A stretch of 64,000 nt of DNA, from assembly GCF_001424345.1 (NCBI RefSeq), contig NZ_LMPF01000004.1:193183-257182 (forward strand), in the 5' to 3' direction. Within the stretch, counting starts at the first letter, position 1. Each line of letters starts with the position of its first letter. The stretch is from Burkholderia sp. Leaf177 (GTDB lineage: Bacteria; Pseudomonadota; Gammaproteobacteria; Burkholderiales; Burkholderiaceae). Positions 1 through 9,140 of this stretch are shown here, piece after piece. A program made the translations under genes and the position numbers. The notes under the pieces were generated by a model, which was given only the letters and a program-made list of their open reading frames with translations, made no database searches and was not told the DNA's origin.

Positions 1-42
1 ACACTTAAGAATTAGCGGTTGAGAGGCGTTTTCTTTGCTTCG

Positions 43-69
43 TTTCTTTGTCGCCGTTGGACAAAGAAA
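43..69. repeat. Short perfect inverted repeat at the left edge
   Basis: Arms TTTCTTTGTC (43-52) and GACAAAGAAA (60-69) are perfect reverse complements around a 7 nt spacer. It sits directly before the first copy of the tandem repeat. I recall similar TTTCTTTG/CAAAGAAA hairpins dispersed between genes in Burkholderia-type genomes, so this is probably one end of an intergenic repeat element rather than a terminator of a gene in the window. No T-run follows the second arm. Confidence 0.6.
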
Positions 70-410
70 TGAAGTCCCGCCACGGACAGTGGCTAACAGT
101 GATAAAGAGATCAGATAAGGCAGAACCCGCGAAGGCCTAGGCAGAAACAACCCGGCGCTAACCCCGACCACTACAAACAACCGCGAGCGCCAGCGTCAAA
201 CCTTGTGAAATGAAGTCCCGCCACGGACAGTGGCTAACAGTGCTAAAGAGAACAGCTAGCAAGAAACCCCCGGAGACTTAAAAAGCACCAGCCCAGCATC
301 ACCCCCGCCCCCTACAACCAACCGCCCAAGCGTCAGCATCAAACCTTGTGAAAGGAAGTCCCGCCACGGGCAGTGGCTAACAGTGCTAAACAGAACAGCC
401 AGAACCCAAC
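66..410. repeat. Imperfect tandem repeat, three ~142 bp units
   Basis: A conserved core (GAAGTCCCGCCACGG, then CAGTGGCTAACAGTG) occurs at about 70-101, 211-242 and 354-385, so the period is 141-143 bp. The sequence between cores is also related: copies 2 and 3 are both preceded by a CAAACCTTGTGAAA stretch and followed by CTAAA-AGAACAGC. The unit is therefore the whole ~142 bp, not just the core. Bases 1-450 contain no credible gene: the short open frames there lack ribosome binding sites and overlap the repeat. Function is unknown. Confidence 0.8.
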
Positions 411-450
411 CCGCGAAACCGCAAAAAGGAGGACCCCACCCCACTCCACC

Positions 451-1899
451 CTAGTGCGCCTCCGAAGGATCCGTCTCCATACTCTTCACCGCCCGAATCT
501 CCGGCGCAAGTTGCGCAAAAATCCATGCCGATGCAGCCGTAATAACCCCCACGCAAAGGAACGTCGCGTGAAATGCCGGAAGAGAATTCGTCTCCGTGAC
601 CTTCGGCAGAATCCCCGTAAAAGTCGCCAAAACCGCCCCGGCAATCGTCACGCCGAGACTCATCGAAAGCATCTGCACGAGTGAAAACAGACTGTTCCCG
701 CTGCTGGCGCCGCCCGTGCCAAGATCCTTGAGCGTAAGCGTATTCATCGCGGTGAACTGAATGGAATTGACGCCGCCAAAGAACGCCAGCTGAATCAACC
801 GCACCCAAAGCGGCTGCTCCGCGCTAGTGAGCGAAAAACTCGCCATGGTCAGCCCGACCAGTACCGTATTGACGACCAACACCCGCCGATATCCCCGCGC
901 CATGATCAGTTTCGTCACAATGCGCTTCGACACCATCCCGGCCGCCGCGACGGGCAGCATCATCAGGCCGGCTTCGAAAGCGGAATAACCCAGGCTCACC
1001 TGCAGCAGAAGCGGCAGAAGATAAGGCATCGCGCCACTCCCAATCCGCGCAAACAGATTGCCGAGCAGACCAACGCTGAACGTATGGATCTTGAAGAGAT
1101 CAAGCGAAAAGATAGGTTGCGGCACGCGCACCGCATGCAAGCCATAAGCGACAAAACACGCCAGGCTCAATACCAGAAGCACAAGCACGATGGCATGCTG
1201 CAAGCCGAGATCGGCGAGGCCATCGAGTGAGATCGTCAGCGCCACCATGCCGACGGCCAGGAGCAAATACCCGGCGAGATCAAAAGGCGCGGTCGCGGGA
1301 TTACGGCTGTCGGGCATGAAAAGCCGGGTCGCGATGCACCCAATGACGCCCACCGGCACGTTGATCAGGAAGATCCAGTGCCACGACGCAATCTGCACGA
1401 TCCACCCGCCAAGCGTCGGCCCGATCAACGGTCCGATCAGCCCGGGAATCGCCACGAACGACAACGCCGGCAGATATCGTTCGGCAGGAAAGACGCGCAG
1501 CACCGCAAGACGCCCGACTGGCAGCAACATCGCGCCTCCCACGCCCTGCACCACGCGATAAACCACGAGCTGCATCAGCGTATGGGCATTCGCGCAAAGC
1601 AGCGAACCAATGGTGAAGATCAAAATGGCGCTGAAGAAGACGTGACGTGTGCCGAATTTATCGGCGAGCCAGCCTGAGAACGGAATCACGGTTGCCATCG
1701 TCAGCGAGTACGCAATCACGACGCCCTGCATGCGCAGCGGCGCTTCGCCAAGGCTTCGAGCCATCGCGGGAAGTGCCGTGTTGACGATGGTCGAATCGAG
1801 CGTCTGCATGAAAAAGCCGGTGGCAACGAGCCACAGCATGATCGTGAGCGCTTGCGGGGAAGGGGAGGCGGGAACGTTCGAGTGGATCGTGTCGGGCAT
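451..1899 (-). CDS. MFS multidrug exporter, DHA2 (14-TM) family
   Basis: Encodes a proton-coupled inner-membrane drug efflux protein of the EmrB/QacA/MdtD branch, about 482 residues, the usual length. The first helix region has the family's L-D-S-T-I-V-N-T-A-L-P motif (motif D1), and the loop after helix 2 has G-W-L-A-D-K-F-G-T-R (motif A). About fourteen hydrophobic segments follow. The ATG at 1899 is chosen because the residues before it are charged and do not look like a membrane protein start; an in-frame TTG at 1962 would add 21 residues. No separate HlyD/EmrA membrane-fusion gene is nearby, so it probably works alone like MdtD. It is divergent from the CoA-transferase gene, and a pair of direct repeats lies just upstream. 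Substrate cannot be told from sequence. Confidence 0.85.
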   Translation of the reverse strand: MPDTIHSNVPASPSPQALTIMLWLVATGFFMQTLDSTIVNTALPAMARSLGEAPLRMQGVVIAYSLTMATVIPFSGWLADKFGTRHVFFSAILIFTIGSLLCANAHTLMQLVVYRVVQGVGGAMLLPVGRLAVLRVFPAERYLPALSFVAIPGLIGPLIGPTLGGWIVQIASWHWIFLINVPVGVIGCIATRLFMPDSRNPATAPFDLAGYLLLAVGMVALTISLDGLADLGLQHAIVLVLLVLSLACFVAYGLHAVRVPQPIFSLDLFKIHTFSVGLLGNLFARIGSGAMPYLLPLLLQVSLGYSAFEAGLMMLPVAAAGMVSKRIVTKLIMARGYRRVLVVNTVLVGLTMASFSLTSAEQPLWVRLIQLAFFGGVNSIQFTAMNTLTLKDLGTGGASSGNSLFSLVQMLSMSLGVTIAGAVLATFTGILPKVTETNSLPAFHATFLCVGVITAASAWIFAQLAPEIRAVKSMETDPSEAH

Positions 1900-1950
1900 G
1901 AAGGCGGCCGGCGGAAGGAGTGACGTGATTTTACGTGGATGCGCCGCACG

Positions 1951-2000
1951 ATCGGGCGGCAATTAAGTGCTAATCCGGCAGCAATCGGGCGGTAATTAAG
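1951..2000. promoter_or_regulatory. Pair of 17 bp direct repeats in a divergent promoter region
   Basis: ATCGGGCGG[C/T]AATTAAG occurs at 1951-1967 and 1984-2000, 16 of 17 bases identical and 33 bp apart, about three helical turns. It lies between the start of the exporter gene (1899, minus) and the CoA-transferase gene (2109, plus). Same-face spacing suggests a regulator binding site. No regulator gene is adjacent, so this is inference. Confidence 0.45.
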
Positions 2001-2108
2001 CAGCAATCAAGCAGATCCACGCACGCAACGTGCCGCTTTCCGATACAACCGGCTGCTTTTACAATCAAGCTTCGTTTGCATGCGACCAGGCTGAAAGGAA
2101 GACTCGCC

Positions 2109-3497
2109 ATGAATTTCGCCGATAGTTCCATCGCAGAGCTCTGGCGTCTTGCCGGAAAAAATCCCGAAACGCTACGCCACCTCACGTTGTCCGGCGACGA
2201 GCGGCAATTGCCTTCGGTGTATCGGGTGAGCGCACTGGCATTGGCGAGTATTGGCGCCTCTGCGTTGGCCGCCGCCGATTGCTTCCGGCAGCGCACGGGC
2301 CAGATGCAGGAGGTCGAACTCGACGCCCGCCGCGCGGCAATCGCGTTTCGTAGCGAACGCTATTTGCGCATCGACGCCAATTCCGCGCCCGAGCTGCGCG
2401 ACCCGCTGATGGGCTTCTACGAAACCCGCGATGGCCGATGGATCCAGCTTCACACGAACTTCAAGCATCATCGCGACGGCGTGGTCAAACTGCTTGGCTG
2501 CGCGAACGATCACGCCGGCGTAAGCGAATCGATCCGTCGCTGGGACGGCGCCGCGCTCGACGAAGCACTTGCCAACGCCGGCCTTTGCGCCGCGCTGATC
2601 CGCACGCCCGACGAATGGTCGGCGCTCCCGCAAGCCCGCGCTATCGCTGAAACGCCGCTGCTTGAAATCGTGAAGATCGGCGACGCGCCACCCGAAGCGA
2701 TTGGCGCCGGCGAGCGGCCTCTCTCCGGCGTCAAGGTGCTCGATCTGAGCCGCATCATCGCGGGTCCGGTGGCTGGGCGCACGCTCGCCGGACACGGCGC
2801 CAATGTGCTGCTGATCAACGGTCCGCATCTGCCGAACATTGCGCCTTTGGTCATCGACAACGGCCGCGGCAAGCGATCCGCCACCATCGATCTGCGCGAT
2901 GAAACCGGCCGCGCCACTTTGCGCGCGCTGTTGAAAGACGCCGATGTCTTCCTCCAGGGCTACAGGCCCGGCGCGATTGCTGCGAAGGGTTTCAGCCCGG
3001 AGGACGCCGCGCGAGAAAGGCCGGGAATCGTGTACGTGTCGGTGTCCGCGTATGGGCACAAGGGGCCGTGGTCCGAGCGCCGTGGCTTCGACAGCCTCGT
3101 GCAGTCGGCAAGCGGGATTGCATGGACCGAAGCGCAGGCGGCCGGCCAGACGAACCCGCGCCACCTGCCGTGTCAGGCGCTCGATCACGCGACCGGTTAT
3201 CTCGCGGCGTTCGGCGCCATCACTGCGCTGCAGCGCCGCGCCGAGGAGGGCGGAAGCTGGCATGTGCGGGTTTCGCTGGCGGGAACGGGGCGCTGGCTGC
3301 AATCGATGGGTTTGATTGAAGACGGGCAGAAGATCCACGATCCGCAAATCGATGACGTCAGGGACATGCTTCAAACAGTTGAATCGCCGTTCGGCTCGCT
3401 GACGCTCACGCAAGCGCCTGAGCGCATGCCGCTTACGCCGCCGTTCTGGGCGTCGCCGCCGGTGCCGGTCGGCGCGAACGAGCCGCGGTGGACGTAA
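2109..3497 (+). CDS. Class III CoA-transferase (CaiB/BaiF family)
   Basis: About 462 residues. Family members move CoA between an acyl-CoA donor and a carboxylic acid in the cytoplasm through an aspartyl-CoA anhydride. The conserved V-L-D-L-S-[RT]-I-I-A-G-P start of the family domain is seen near residue 213, and the catalytic aspartate lies in R-G-F-D-S-L-V-Q (about residue 328). The roughly 200 residues before the core carry a second, degenerate half-domain, as in the longer family members. Start ATG at 2109 follows an AAGGAAG ribosome binding site; an earlier in-frame ATG (2076) has none. The gene abuts the convergent GntR regulator gene with no gap. Substrate unknown: no acyl-CoA dehydrogenase or partner subunit is next to it. 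Confidence 0.85.
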   Translation: MNFADSSIAELWRLAGKNPETLRHLTLSGDERQLPSVYRVSALALASIGASALAAADCFRQRTGQMQEVELDARRAAIAFRSERYLRIDANSAPELRDPLMGFYETRDGRWIQLHTNFKHHRDGVVKLLGCANDHAGVSESIRRWDGAALDEALANAGLCAALIRTPDEWSALPQARAIAETPLLEIVKIGDAPPEAIGAGERPLSGVKVLDLSRIIAGPVAGRTLAGHGANVLLINGPHLPNIAPLVIDNGRGKRSATIDLRDETGRATLRALLKDADVFLQGYRPGAIAAKGFSPEDAARERPGIVYVSVSAYGHKGPWSERRGFDSLVQSASGIAWTEAQAAGQTNPRHLPCQALDHATGYLAAFGAITALQRRAEEGGSWHVRVSLAGTGRWLQSMGLIEDGQKIHDPQIDDVRDMLQTVESPFGSLTLTQAPERMPLTPPFWASPPVPVGANEPRWT

Positions 3498-4244
3498 TTA
3501 CTTCCGCAACTCCGCAACGAAATCGTAGTAATCGTTGCGGCAGTAGGTATCGGTGAGTTCAATCGGGCGCTGATCCGCCGTGTAGCCCACGCGCGTGATC
3601 AGCAACAGCGCATCGTGTGGCGCAATACCCATTTGCGCCGCGATCTCGTCGCTGGCATTCACCGCGCGAAAATGCTGCAAGGCGCGCACGATAGACAGAT
3701 TCCGCTGCTCGAGAAAGCTATAGAGCGAATCGCCCACGGCTTGCGGATCGGGAATCAGCGCGGCCGGGAAAGTCGAATTCTCGACTGCCATGACAATGCC
3801 ATCGGCGGTACGCAAGCGCCGCAAACGCGCGACTGCGGCCGCCGGCGATAACCCCAGTTGGATCACTTCATCGCGATTCGCCGGTTCGATCACGCGCGAA
3901 AGCCACTGCGATCCTGGCGTGAAACCACGCCGTCGCAGCATTTCGCTGAAGCTCGACAAACGCGAAAGCGGGTCTTCGTAACGCGGCGTGATGAACGATC
4001 CCGCGCCTTGCGTGCGCCGTATGAGTCCTTGTTCGACGAGGAGCGCGATGGCCTTGCGCGAAGTGATCCGCGATACCCCCAGCGCCTCCGACAACACGCG
4101 CTCCGATGGCAGCGCTTCGCCCGCGTTCCAGCGGTTATCGTGGATCGCGTTGCCGAGCTTGCGGGCGAGTTGCAGATAAAGCGGAGTGTCGCTGTCCGGG
4201 TCCGGGCGCAAGTCGCGCCAGCGGTCTTCCGATGTGGAGTTCAT
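3498..4244 (-). CDS. GntR-family transcriptional regulator, HutC subfamily
   Basis: 248 residues. An N-terminal winged helix-turn-helix (about residues 18-86) has the family's P-L-Y-L-Q-L-A, L-P-S-E-R-x-L-S, S-R-I-T-x-R-K-A and R-R-x-Q-G-A-G-S-F-I elements. The C-terminal part (about 100-240) is a UTRA effector-binding domain with the typical F-S-E-M-L-R-R-R-G-F entry motif. Such proteins usually repress catabolic operons and respond to small metabolites such as sugar phosphates or histidine derivatives. No obvious target operon is divergent from it: the next gene upstream on this strand is an MFS transporter ending at 4416. The effector cannot be named. Confidence 0.88.
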   Translation of the reverse strand: MNSTSEDRWRDLRPDPDSDTPLYLQLARKLGNAIHDNRWNAGEALPSERVLSEALGVSRITSRKAIALLVEQGLIRRTQGAGSFITPRYEDPLSRLSSFSEMLRRRGFTPGSQWLSRVIEPANRDEVIQLGLSPAAAVARLRRLRTADGIVMAVENSTFPAALIPDPQAVGDSLYSFLEQRNLSIVRALQHFRAVNASDEIAAQMGIAPHDALLLITRVGYTADQRPIELTDTYCRNDYYDFVAELRK

Positions 4245-4415
4245 AGAGCGGAGGAAGTAAGGACCAAGCGGCGATTTTAAGACAAGGAGCGCAACGGCGG
4301 TTTCCTTTCGTTCGTAAGCGGAAACTGCGCAGACGTAGTGAATTCAAATCCGACAATGCAAAACGTCCGCCGCAGCGGACGTCTTTCAACGCATGGCAGC
4401 GCTCAAACAAAACCG

Positions 4416-5630
4416 TCACGCGGTCGCCGCGCCGCCCAGTCCGCGCCCGGTGCGCATATAGAGCGCAACCGTCAACGCCACGCCCGCCGCCGATGCAATC
4501 GCTGCAAACAAGTACACGGAACTGAAGCCGAATTCCCCGGCGACGTATCCAGCCAGCGGTCCGGTCACGCCCAGCGACAAATCGAGAAACACCGAATACG
4601 CCGATAACGCCGCGCCCCGGCTCGCCGGCGGCACCAGCCCGACAGCCTCGACGCCGAGCGCCGGAAAGATCAGCGCAAAGCCGAAGCCGGTCAGCGCAGC
4701 GCCGGCCAGCGCGAAGGCGGGATCGGCCGCGAGCCAGAGCATCAGCAGGCCAACGCACTCGAACGCGAACGACACGATCGCCACGCGAAAACCGCCGAAG
4801 ACCTTGATCGTGTTGGCGAAAAGCAGACGCGCGCCGACGAACATCGTGCCGAACACGGTCAGCGAAAGCGCGGCGTTCGGCCAGTTATGCGCGGCATAAA
4901 ACAAGGTGATGAACGTGGCGATCGACCCAAATCCCGCCGATCCCAGCGCGAGCCCCATGCCGTGCGGCAACACGCGAAAGAACACGCTTCTGTACGACAT
5001 GCGCTCGCCGTGAACCACGGGCACCGGGCCCATTCGCGTGGCAAGCCAATAACCGATACCACCGAGCGCGATCACAAACGTTCCCAGCGATGCAAACCCG
5101 AGCGTGTGCTCCATCGCCACGCCGAGCGGCGCGCCAAGCGCGAGTGCGCCATAGGTAGCAATGCCGTTCCACGAGATCACGCGTCCGCTCTGATTCGGCC
5201 CGACGCGTCCGATACCCCACGTGATCGCGCCCGTTCCGACCAGACTCTCACCAAATCCAAGCACCAGCCGGCTCACGATCAACAGCGCAAGACTCACCGA
5301 ATGCCATTGCTCGGCGAGCGCGGCGCACAGCAGCAGCACGCCGCTGATCCCGCAGGCGGTCAGGCCGCGCAACACGGTTTGCTTTGGACCGATGCTGTCA
5401 GCGGCGCGCCCGGCGAGCGGCCTTGACGCGAGCGTTGCGAAGTACTGAACGCTGATTGCCACGCCCGCCATCACCGATCCATATTCGAGATTCAGATGCA
5501 CGAAACCCGGCAGCACCGCGAGCGGAATGCCGATAGTCAGGTAGCAAATAAAGGTGAAAACGACGACTGCGACAATTCGCCCTGTAATGGCGAGATCGGC
5601 GCGGCGGGACAGCGAGGCTTCGGTGGACAT
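4416..5630 (-). CDS. MFS transporter, YhhS/YfcJ-like
   Basis: About 404 residues with twelve predicted helices. The N-terminal pattern ([11 protein letters not shown] near helix 1, then [17 protein letters not shown] with motif A) matches the YhhS-type arabinose-efflux-like subfamily. Members export small solutes or drugs; the true substrate is mostly unknown. Start ATG at 5630 begins M-S-T-E-A-S-L; an in-frame start 48 bases earlier adds a basic stretch and is less likely. The LysR regulator gene lies upstream on the same strand with a 189 bp gap, and could regulate it. Confidence 0.8.
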   Translation of the reverse strand: MSTEASLSRRADLAITGRIVAVVVFTFICYLTIGIPLAVLPGFVHLNLEYGSVMAGVAISVQYFATLASRPLAGRAADSIGPKQTVLRGLTACGISGVLLLCAALAEQWHSVSLALLIVSRLVLGFGESLVGTGAITWGIGRVGPNQSGRVISWNGIATYGALALGAPLGVAMEHTLGFASLGTFVIALGGIGYWLATRMGPVPVVHGERMSYRSVFFRVLPHGMGLALGSAGFGSIATFITLFYAAHNWPNAALSLTVFGTMFVGARLLFANTIKVFGGFRVAIVSFAFECVGLLMLWLAADPAFALAGAALTGFGFALIFPALGVEAVGLVPPASRGAALSAYSVFLDLSLGVTGPLAGYVAGEFGFSSVYLFAAIASAAGVALTVALYMRTGRGLGGAATA

Positions 5631-5819
5631 TGGGGTAAGTGCGGGGTTGATTTTACTGAAGAAGCGTGATTTTCCCATAGTTTGAGGTGCGCTGTCCGAC
5701 GTATCAATATTCCAGTGAACACTTAATACACCAGACGCCTTTCCCCGAAGGCTTCAGGGCGTTTTTCTTGTCGATGAAGAGTGAGTTCGGAACAGAGATA
5801 ACGGCCAAAAAAGGAATTC

Positions 5820-6782
5820 TTACCGGCCCAAATTCCGCAAAGGCTGCCCAGTCAGGTCGCGCGACACATCGGTCATCAGCGCTTGCAGCCACGCAAGATC
5901 GGTTGGACGGGTGACGTCGGGCAAGCACATCAAATAACTTTCGATGGGCGGAAATTCGATCGGCGATTCCATCACGACCAGCGGCAAGAGCGCCGCGTAA
6001 TGCAGCGCGAAGCGGCGCGTGGCGGTGAAAATCAGGTCGGATTGCAGCAGCGTTTGCGGTACCAACCCGAAATACGGAAGCGTGGCGACAATGCGCCGCT
6101 TGATGCCGGCGCTTTCCAGGCCGATATCGATGGGATGCCGCTTCGCCCCGCTATATGCGGTCGGCGCCAGGTGCGCGGCGAGCGCGTAACGCGCGGCCGT
6201 CAGCGGTTCTCGCGCAAGCGGATGGCCGCGGCGCATGAGGCAGACGAAGTGATCGGTGAAAAGCTCGCGGCGCGCGAACCGCGGTTCCGGGTTTTCCCAG
6301 TTGGCGACGACCAGGTCCAGGTCGCCGTCATCGAGCGCGCGCTCGTGATCGAGCGTCGGACTCAGCGATTCAATTTCCAGCCGCGCGTTAGGCGCGGCGG
6401 CGCGGAATGCGCGGATCATCGTCGGCATGAAAAAGTCGTTCAGATAATCCGGCGCGGCCACGCGGAACGTGCGGCGCGACGTGGCGGGATCGAAAATGCC
6501 GTGCGGCGTGGCGACGAATTCCACTTCACGCAGCGCGCGCTGCGTCGCGGGCAAAAGCGACGCGCCGTATTCCGTCGGCACCATGCCTTGCTTGCCACGC
6601 ACGAGAATCGGGTCGCCCAGAAGATCGCGCAGACGCCGCAGCGCCGTGCTGATAGCCGGTTGCGTCTGGTTCAGGCGCAGTGCGGCCTGCGTGACGCTGC
6701 GCTCGGTCAGGAGAGTTTGAAGAACGCGGATCAGCCAGATATCGAGGGAATCTGTCGAGCTTGAATCGGCGGGATCGTTCAT
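5820..6782 (-). CDS. LysR-family transcriptional regulator
   Basis: 320 residues. The N-terminal winged helix-turn-helix (about 10-75) carries the LysR pattern S-V-T-Q-A-A-L-R-L-N-Q-T-Q-P-A-I-S followed by A-L-R-R-L-R-D-L-L-G-D-P-I-L-V-R. The rest is a periplasmic-binding-like effector domain (about 95-305). The split of helix content and the L-V-R-G-K spacing recall the NodD/LinR-type branch that senses aromatic or small organic ligands. It reads in the same direction as the MFS gene downstream. Its target is not evident from the sequence. Confidence 0.88.
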   Translation of the reverse strand: MNDPADSSSTDSLDIWLIRVLQTLLTERSVTQAALRLNQTQPAISTALRRLRDLLGDPILVRGKQGMVPTEYGASLLPATQRALREVEFVATPHGIFDPATSRRTFRVAAPDYLNDFFMPTMIRAFRAAAPNARLEIESLSPTLDHERALDDGDLDLVVANWENPEPRFARRELFTDHFVCLMRRGHPLAREPLTAARYALAAHLAPTAYSGAKRHPIDIGLESAGIKRRIVATLPYFGLVPQTLLQSDLIFTATRRFALHYAALLPLVVMESPIEFPPIESYLMCLPDVTRPTDLAWLQALMTDVSRDLTGQPLRNLGR

Positions 6783-6944
6783 TGGCGAGTCGTCCGGGCA
6801 GCACTGTCAGGGCCGCCCGCACAAAAAAACATGGCGATGCACGCCGAAGCCGCTACGTTAAGCCCGCCCGAACCCGCACGCCATAGCGTGGCCGCTATGC
6901 GCGGGATAGGAGCGGCCGCCGTGTGCTTCGGAGGAGCCGCGCTT

Positions 6945-7595
6945 TTACATCTGCGGCGCGGTTCTCGGCAGATGGCTGATGCGCTGGACTTCCGCCGCTT
7001 CGAGCCAGTTCGGCGACCGGGCCACGTAAAGGACCATGGGCAAGGTATCTTCGCCCCAGAACAACTGCTGGTTCACTACGAACGTCGGCACGCCGAACAC
7101 ACCGAGCTCGATCGCGCGCTCGACGTTCGCCTGCAATGTCGCCTTTACGTCCTCGAGTTCGATCATCTTCGCGCCGTCGGGCAAACCGACGTGGCGGCAG
7201 AGATCGTCGAAACCTTCGTCCGTGGATGGATCGCGGCCCATTTTCCAGATGAAGCGGAAAATTTCGCGAATACAGCCAACTTCCCCGCCCGAAGCCACCG
7301 CGAGCCGCAGCGCCTTTGACGAATCGAACGGATGCGACGGCGGCATCTTGAACGGAATGCCCAGTTGTTCCGCCCGGAACAGCGCGTATCGATACATGAA
7401 GACACGTTTCGGGGGAATCGAGCCTGGCATCGGCTGGCCCCAATGCTTGAGCAATTTCAGGTAATCGATCGGCAAAACTTCGAACGGCATGTTCGGCCAC
7501 TTTTCATGCTGTTCCAGCAGCAAATACGAAAAGGGAGAATTGAAGTCGAAAAAAAAGTACGGCTGGCGCGGATCGATGGAAGGCGAAGCGCTCAT
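6945..7595 (-). CDS. 2-hydroxychromene-2-carboxylate isomerase-like protein (DsbA/GST-kappa fold)
   Basis: About 216 residues, normal for the family. F-D-F-N-S-P-F-S-Y-L at the N-terminus replaces the CxxC of true DsbA with the S-P signature of HCCA isomerases. The C-terminal G-V-F-G-V-P-T-F-V-V-N with cis-proline and F-W-G-E-D motif is also characteristic. Family enzymes isomerise hydroxychromene-carboxylate to hydroxybenzylidenepyruvate with glutathione during naphthalene breakdown, but most homologues outside such operons have unknown substrates. No aromatic dioxygenase gene is near, so a naphthalene role is not supported here. Start ATG 7595 (M-S-A-S-P-S) is preferred over an in-frame start 54 bases earlier because the fold begins soon after it. 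Confidence 0.82.
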   Translation of the reverse strand: MSASPSIDPRQPYFFFDFNSPFSYLLLEQHEKWPNMPFEVLPIDYLKLLKHWGQPMPGSIPPKRVFMYRYALFRAEQLGIPFKMPPSHPFDSSKALRLAVASGGEVGCIREIFRFIWKMGRDPSTDEGFDDLCRHVGLPDGAKMIELEDVKATLQANVERAIELGVFGVPTFVVNQQLFWGEDTLPMVLYVARSPNWLEAAEVQRISHLPRTAPQM

Positions 7596-7679
7596 TTGAA
7601 TCTCCCTGGCATTTCCATGCCTCATGTGCCTTGCACGCGGCACCTGCAATTCAGATTACCGTCGTTTCACCTTTCGATA

Positions 7680-9140
7680 TTACGTGGTGTGCTGAACGCT
7701 GTCTGCCTGCGCATCGATTGCGGCGCTCCGCGCGAGGGTCAAACGTTGCCGCACGAAGCCGATATGTTCCCGCAATACATAAAATTGATCGGCGTAGGCG
7801 AGCGGCATTTTCATCTGGTTGACCTTTCCCTCGATGTCATCGAGCCGCTCGATCAGCGCGTCCCGCTGGACGGTATCCGGGTCGGTCATCGCTTCCCGTT
7901 CGATTGCAATTAACGCGCCATAGATCTTGTAGATACGTGATCTCACGCGCCACCGGTAAAGCCCCGGCACGAGGCGAAAGCCCGGAATCAGCACCACGAT
8001 GATCGGCACCAGCAGCACGATCACGCGGTCCGCCAGACTCGCGATCCAGAACGGCAGCGTTCTATACAGGAAGCCTTTGCCTGATTTGTAATAACGCTCG
8101 GCGTCGTCGCTGATGCGGAATTCGTGCGAGAGCGGCGCGGGAAATTCGTTGGCCGACTGCATCAGGTTCGCGCGGCCGTGGACCTCCTTCGCGGCTTCGA
8201 TCAGCAGGTCGGATAGCGCCGGATGCAAACCGTCCCGCGCGATCAGCTCGGCGGTCGGCGCGATCAGGCGAATCCGATGCTCGGGCAGGTTTTTCGCGAG
8301 ATCGAAGGCGCCCATCGGCAGGTTGAGGACTTTCAGGTACGGAAAACGGCGGGCGTAGGCATCGGCCTGGGTGAAATCAAAAAAACGGATGCCGGGCGTC
8401 CTGTACAACTTGCCCATGGTCGGCGGTTGCGCCGAGTCGCCGGTGAGAAACGCGGCGTCGATGCTGCCGTTCGAAAGCGCGGCGGCCGCCTCGTCGCCCG
8501 CGAGCGGCAGTAGTTCGGTATTGCCGCCAGGCTCGATGCCGTTCGCCTTGAGCATCGCGAGCGCCAACGCGCGCGTGCCGCTGCCCTCGGTGCTGATGGC
8601 GAGGCGCTTGCCCTTCAATTCGGACAGGCGCGTCAACATCGGCCCGCGATAAAACACCGCCAACGGCACGTACGCCACACTGCCGAGCGAGACCAGGTTC
8701 TCGTGTTGACTGGCTATGGCTGGCGCGGCGCCGGGTACGCCGGAAGTAGCTGCAGCCATTCCGCCCTGCACGAAACCCACATCGACATTCGAATTCGGGT
8801 CTTCGAGCTTCTGCAAGTTATCGAGCGAACCTTGCGATTCGAGCACGTTCAACGTGATGCCATTGCGCGCAAGAATCTTCTTGTACTGCTGAGCGTTATT
8901 CCAGAACGAGCTGCCCTTGGTTCCCGCCGACATGGTCAGCGTATTGGGCGGCGCAGGCTGGATCAGCCGCACGGCGAGGTAGATGGCGGCCGCGCTGACG
9001 AGCAGGATCGGGCCGAACGAAACCGCGAGATCACGCCACGAGATCGCGACGAAACGCGCCATGGAAGGCGCGATGCGCCGGGCGCGGGGCTTGGGTGGAT
9101 CGTCCGGGGAAGGAGATTTCTGGCCGGGAACTTGGGTCAT
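7680..9140 (-). CDS. Membrane-anchored TAXI-family TRAP solute-binding protein (orphan)
   Basis: 486 residues. A hydrophobic helix at about 35-58 is followed by a TAXI-type substrate-binding domain (about 65-350) with the T-M-S-A-G-T-K-G-S-S-F-W-N entry and the L-A-I-S-T-E-G-S-G-T-R-A-L-A motif. A second hydrophobic segment (about 368-392) and a basic, partly helical tail (to 486) follow. Ordinary TAXI proteins are free periplasmic proteins of about 320 residues that feed a fused DctQM permease. This one keeps two membrane anchors and has a cytoplasmic tail. No TRAP permease gene is in the neighbourhood. Such two-anchor forms recur in Burkholderiales and may be sensors rather than transport subunits; that is inference. 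Confidence 0.8.
   Translation of the reverse strand: MTQVPGQKSPSPDDPPKPRARRIAPSMARFVAISWRDLAVSFGPILLVSAAAIYLAVRLIQPAPPNTLTMSAGTKGSSFWNNAQQYKKILARNGITLNVLESQGSLDNLQKLEDPNSNVDVGFVQGGMAAATSGVPGAAPAIASQHENLVSLGSVAYVPLAVFYRGPMLTRLSELKGKRLAISTEGSGTRALALAMLKANGIEPGGNTELLPLAGDEAAAALSNGSIDAAFLTGDSAQPPTMGKLYRTPGIRFFDFTQADAYARRFPYLKVLNLPMGAFDLAKNLPEHRIRLIAPTAELIARDGLHPALSDLLIEAAKEVHGRANLMQSANEFPAPLSHEFRISDDAERYYKSGKGFLYRTLPFWIASLADRVIVLLVPIIVVLIPGFRLVPGLYRWRVRSRIYKIYGALIAIEREAMTDPDTVQRDALIERLDDIEGKVNQMKMPLAYADQFYVLREHIGFVRQRLTLARSAAIDAQADSVQHTT

Noticed and set aside
70..385. CRISPR-like spacing of a ~30 bp repeated core
   Set aside because: Only three copies, about 110 bp between them, and the intervening sequences are themselves related. 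No cas genes are present. It is a tandem repeat, not an array.
2172..3413. 413-codon open frame antisense to the CoA-transferase
   Set aside because: Same shadow effect; the plus-strand frame has clear family motifs and a good ribosome binding site.
5735..5766. Hairpin ACGCC...GGCGT followed by a T-run on the plus strand
   Set aside because: No plus-strand gene lies upstream of it, and on the minus strand it has no U-tract. It is left uncalled as a terminator.
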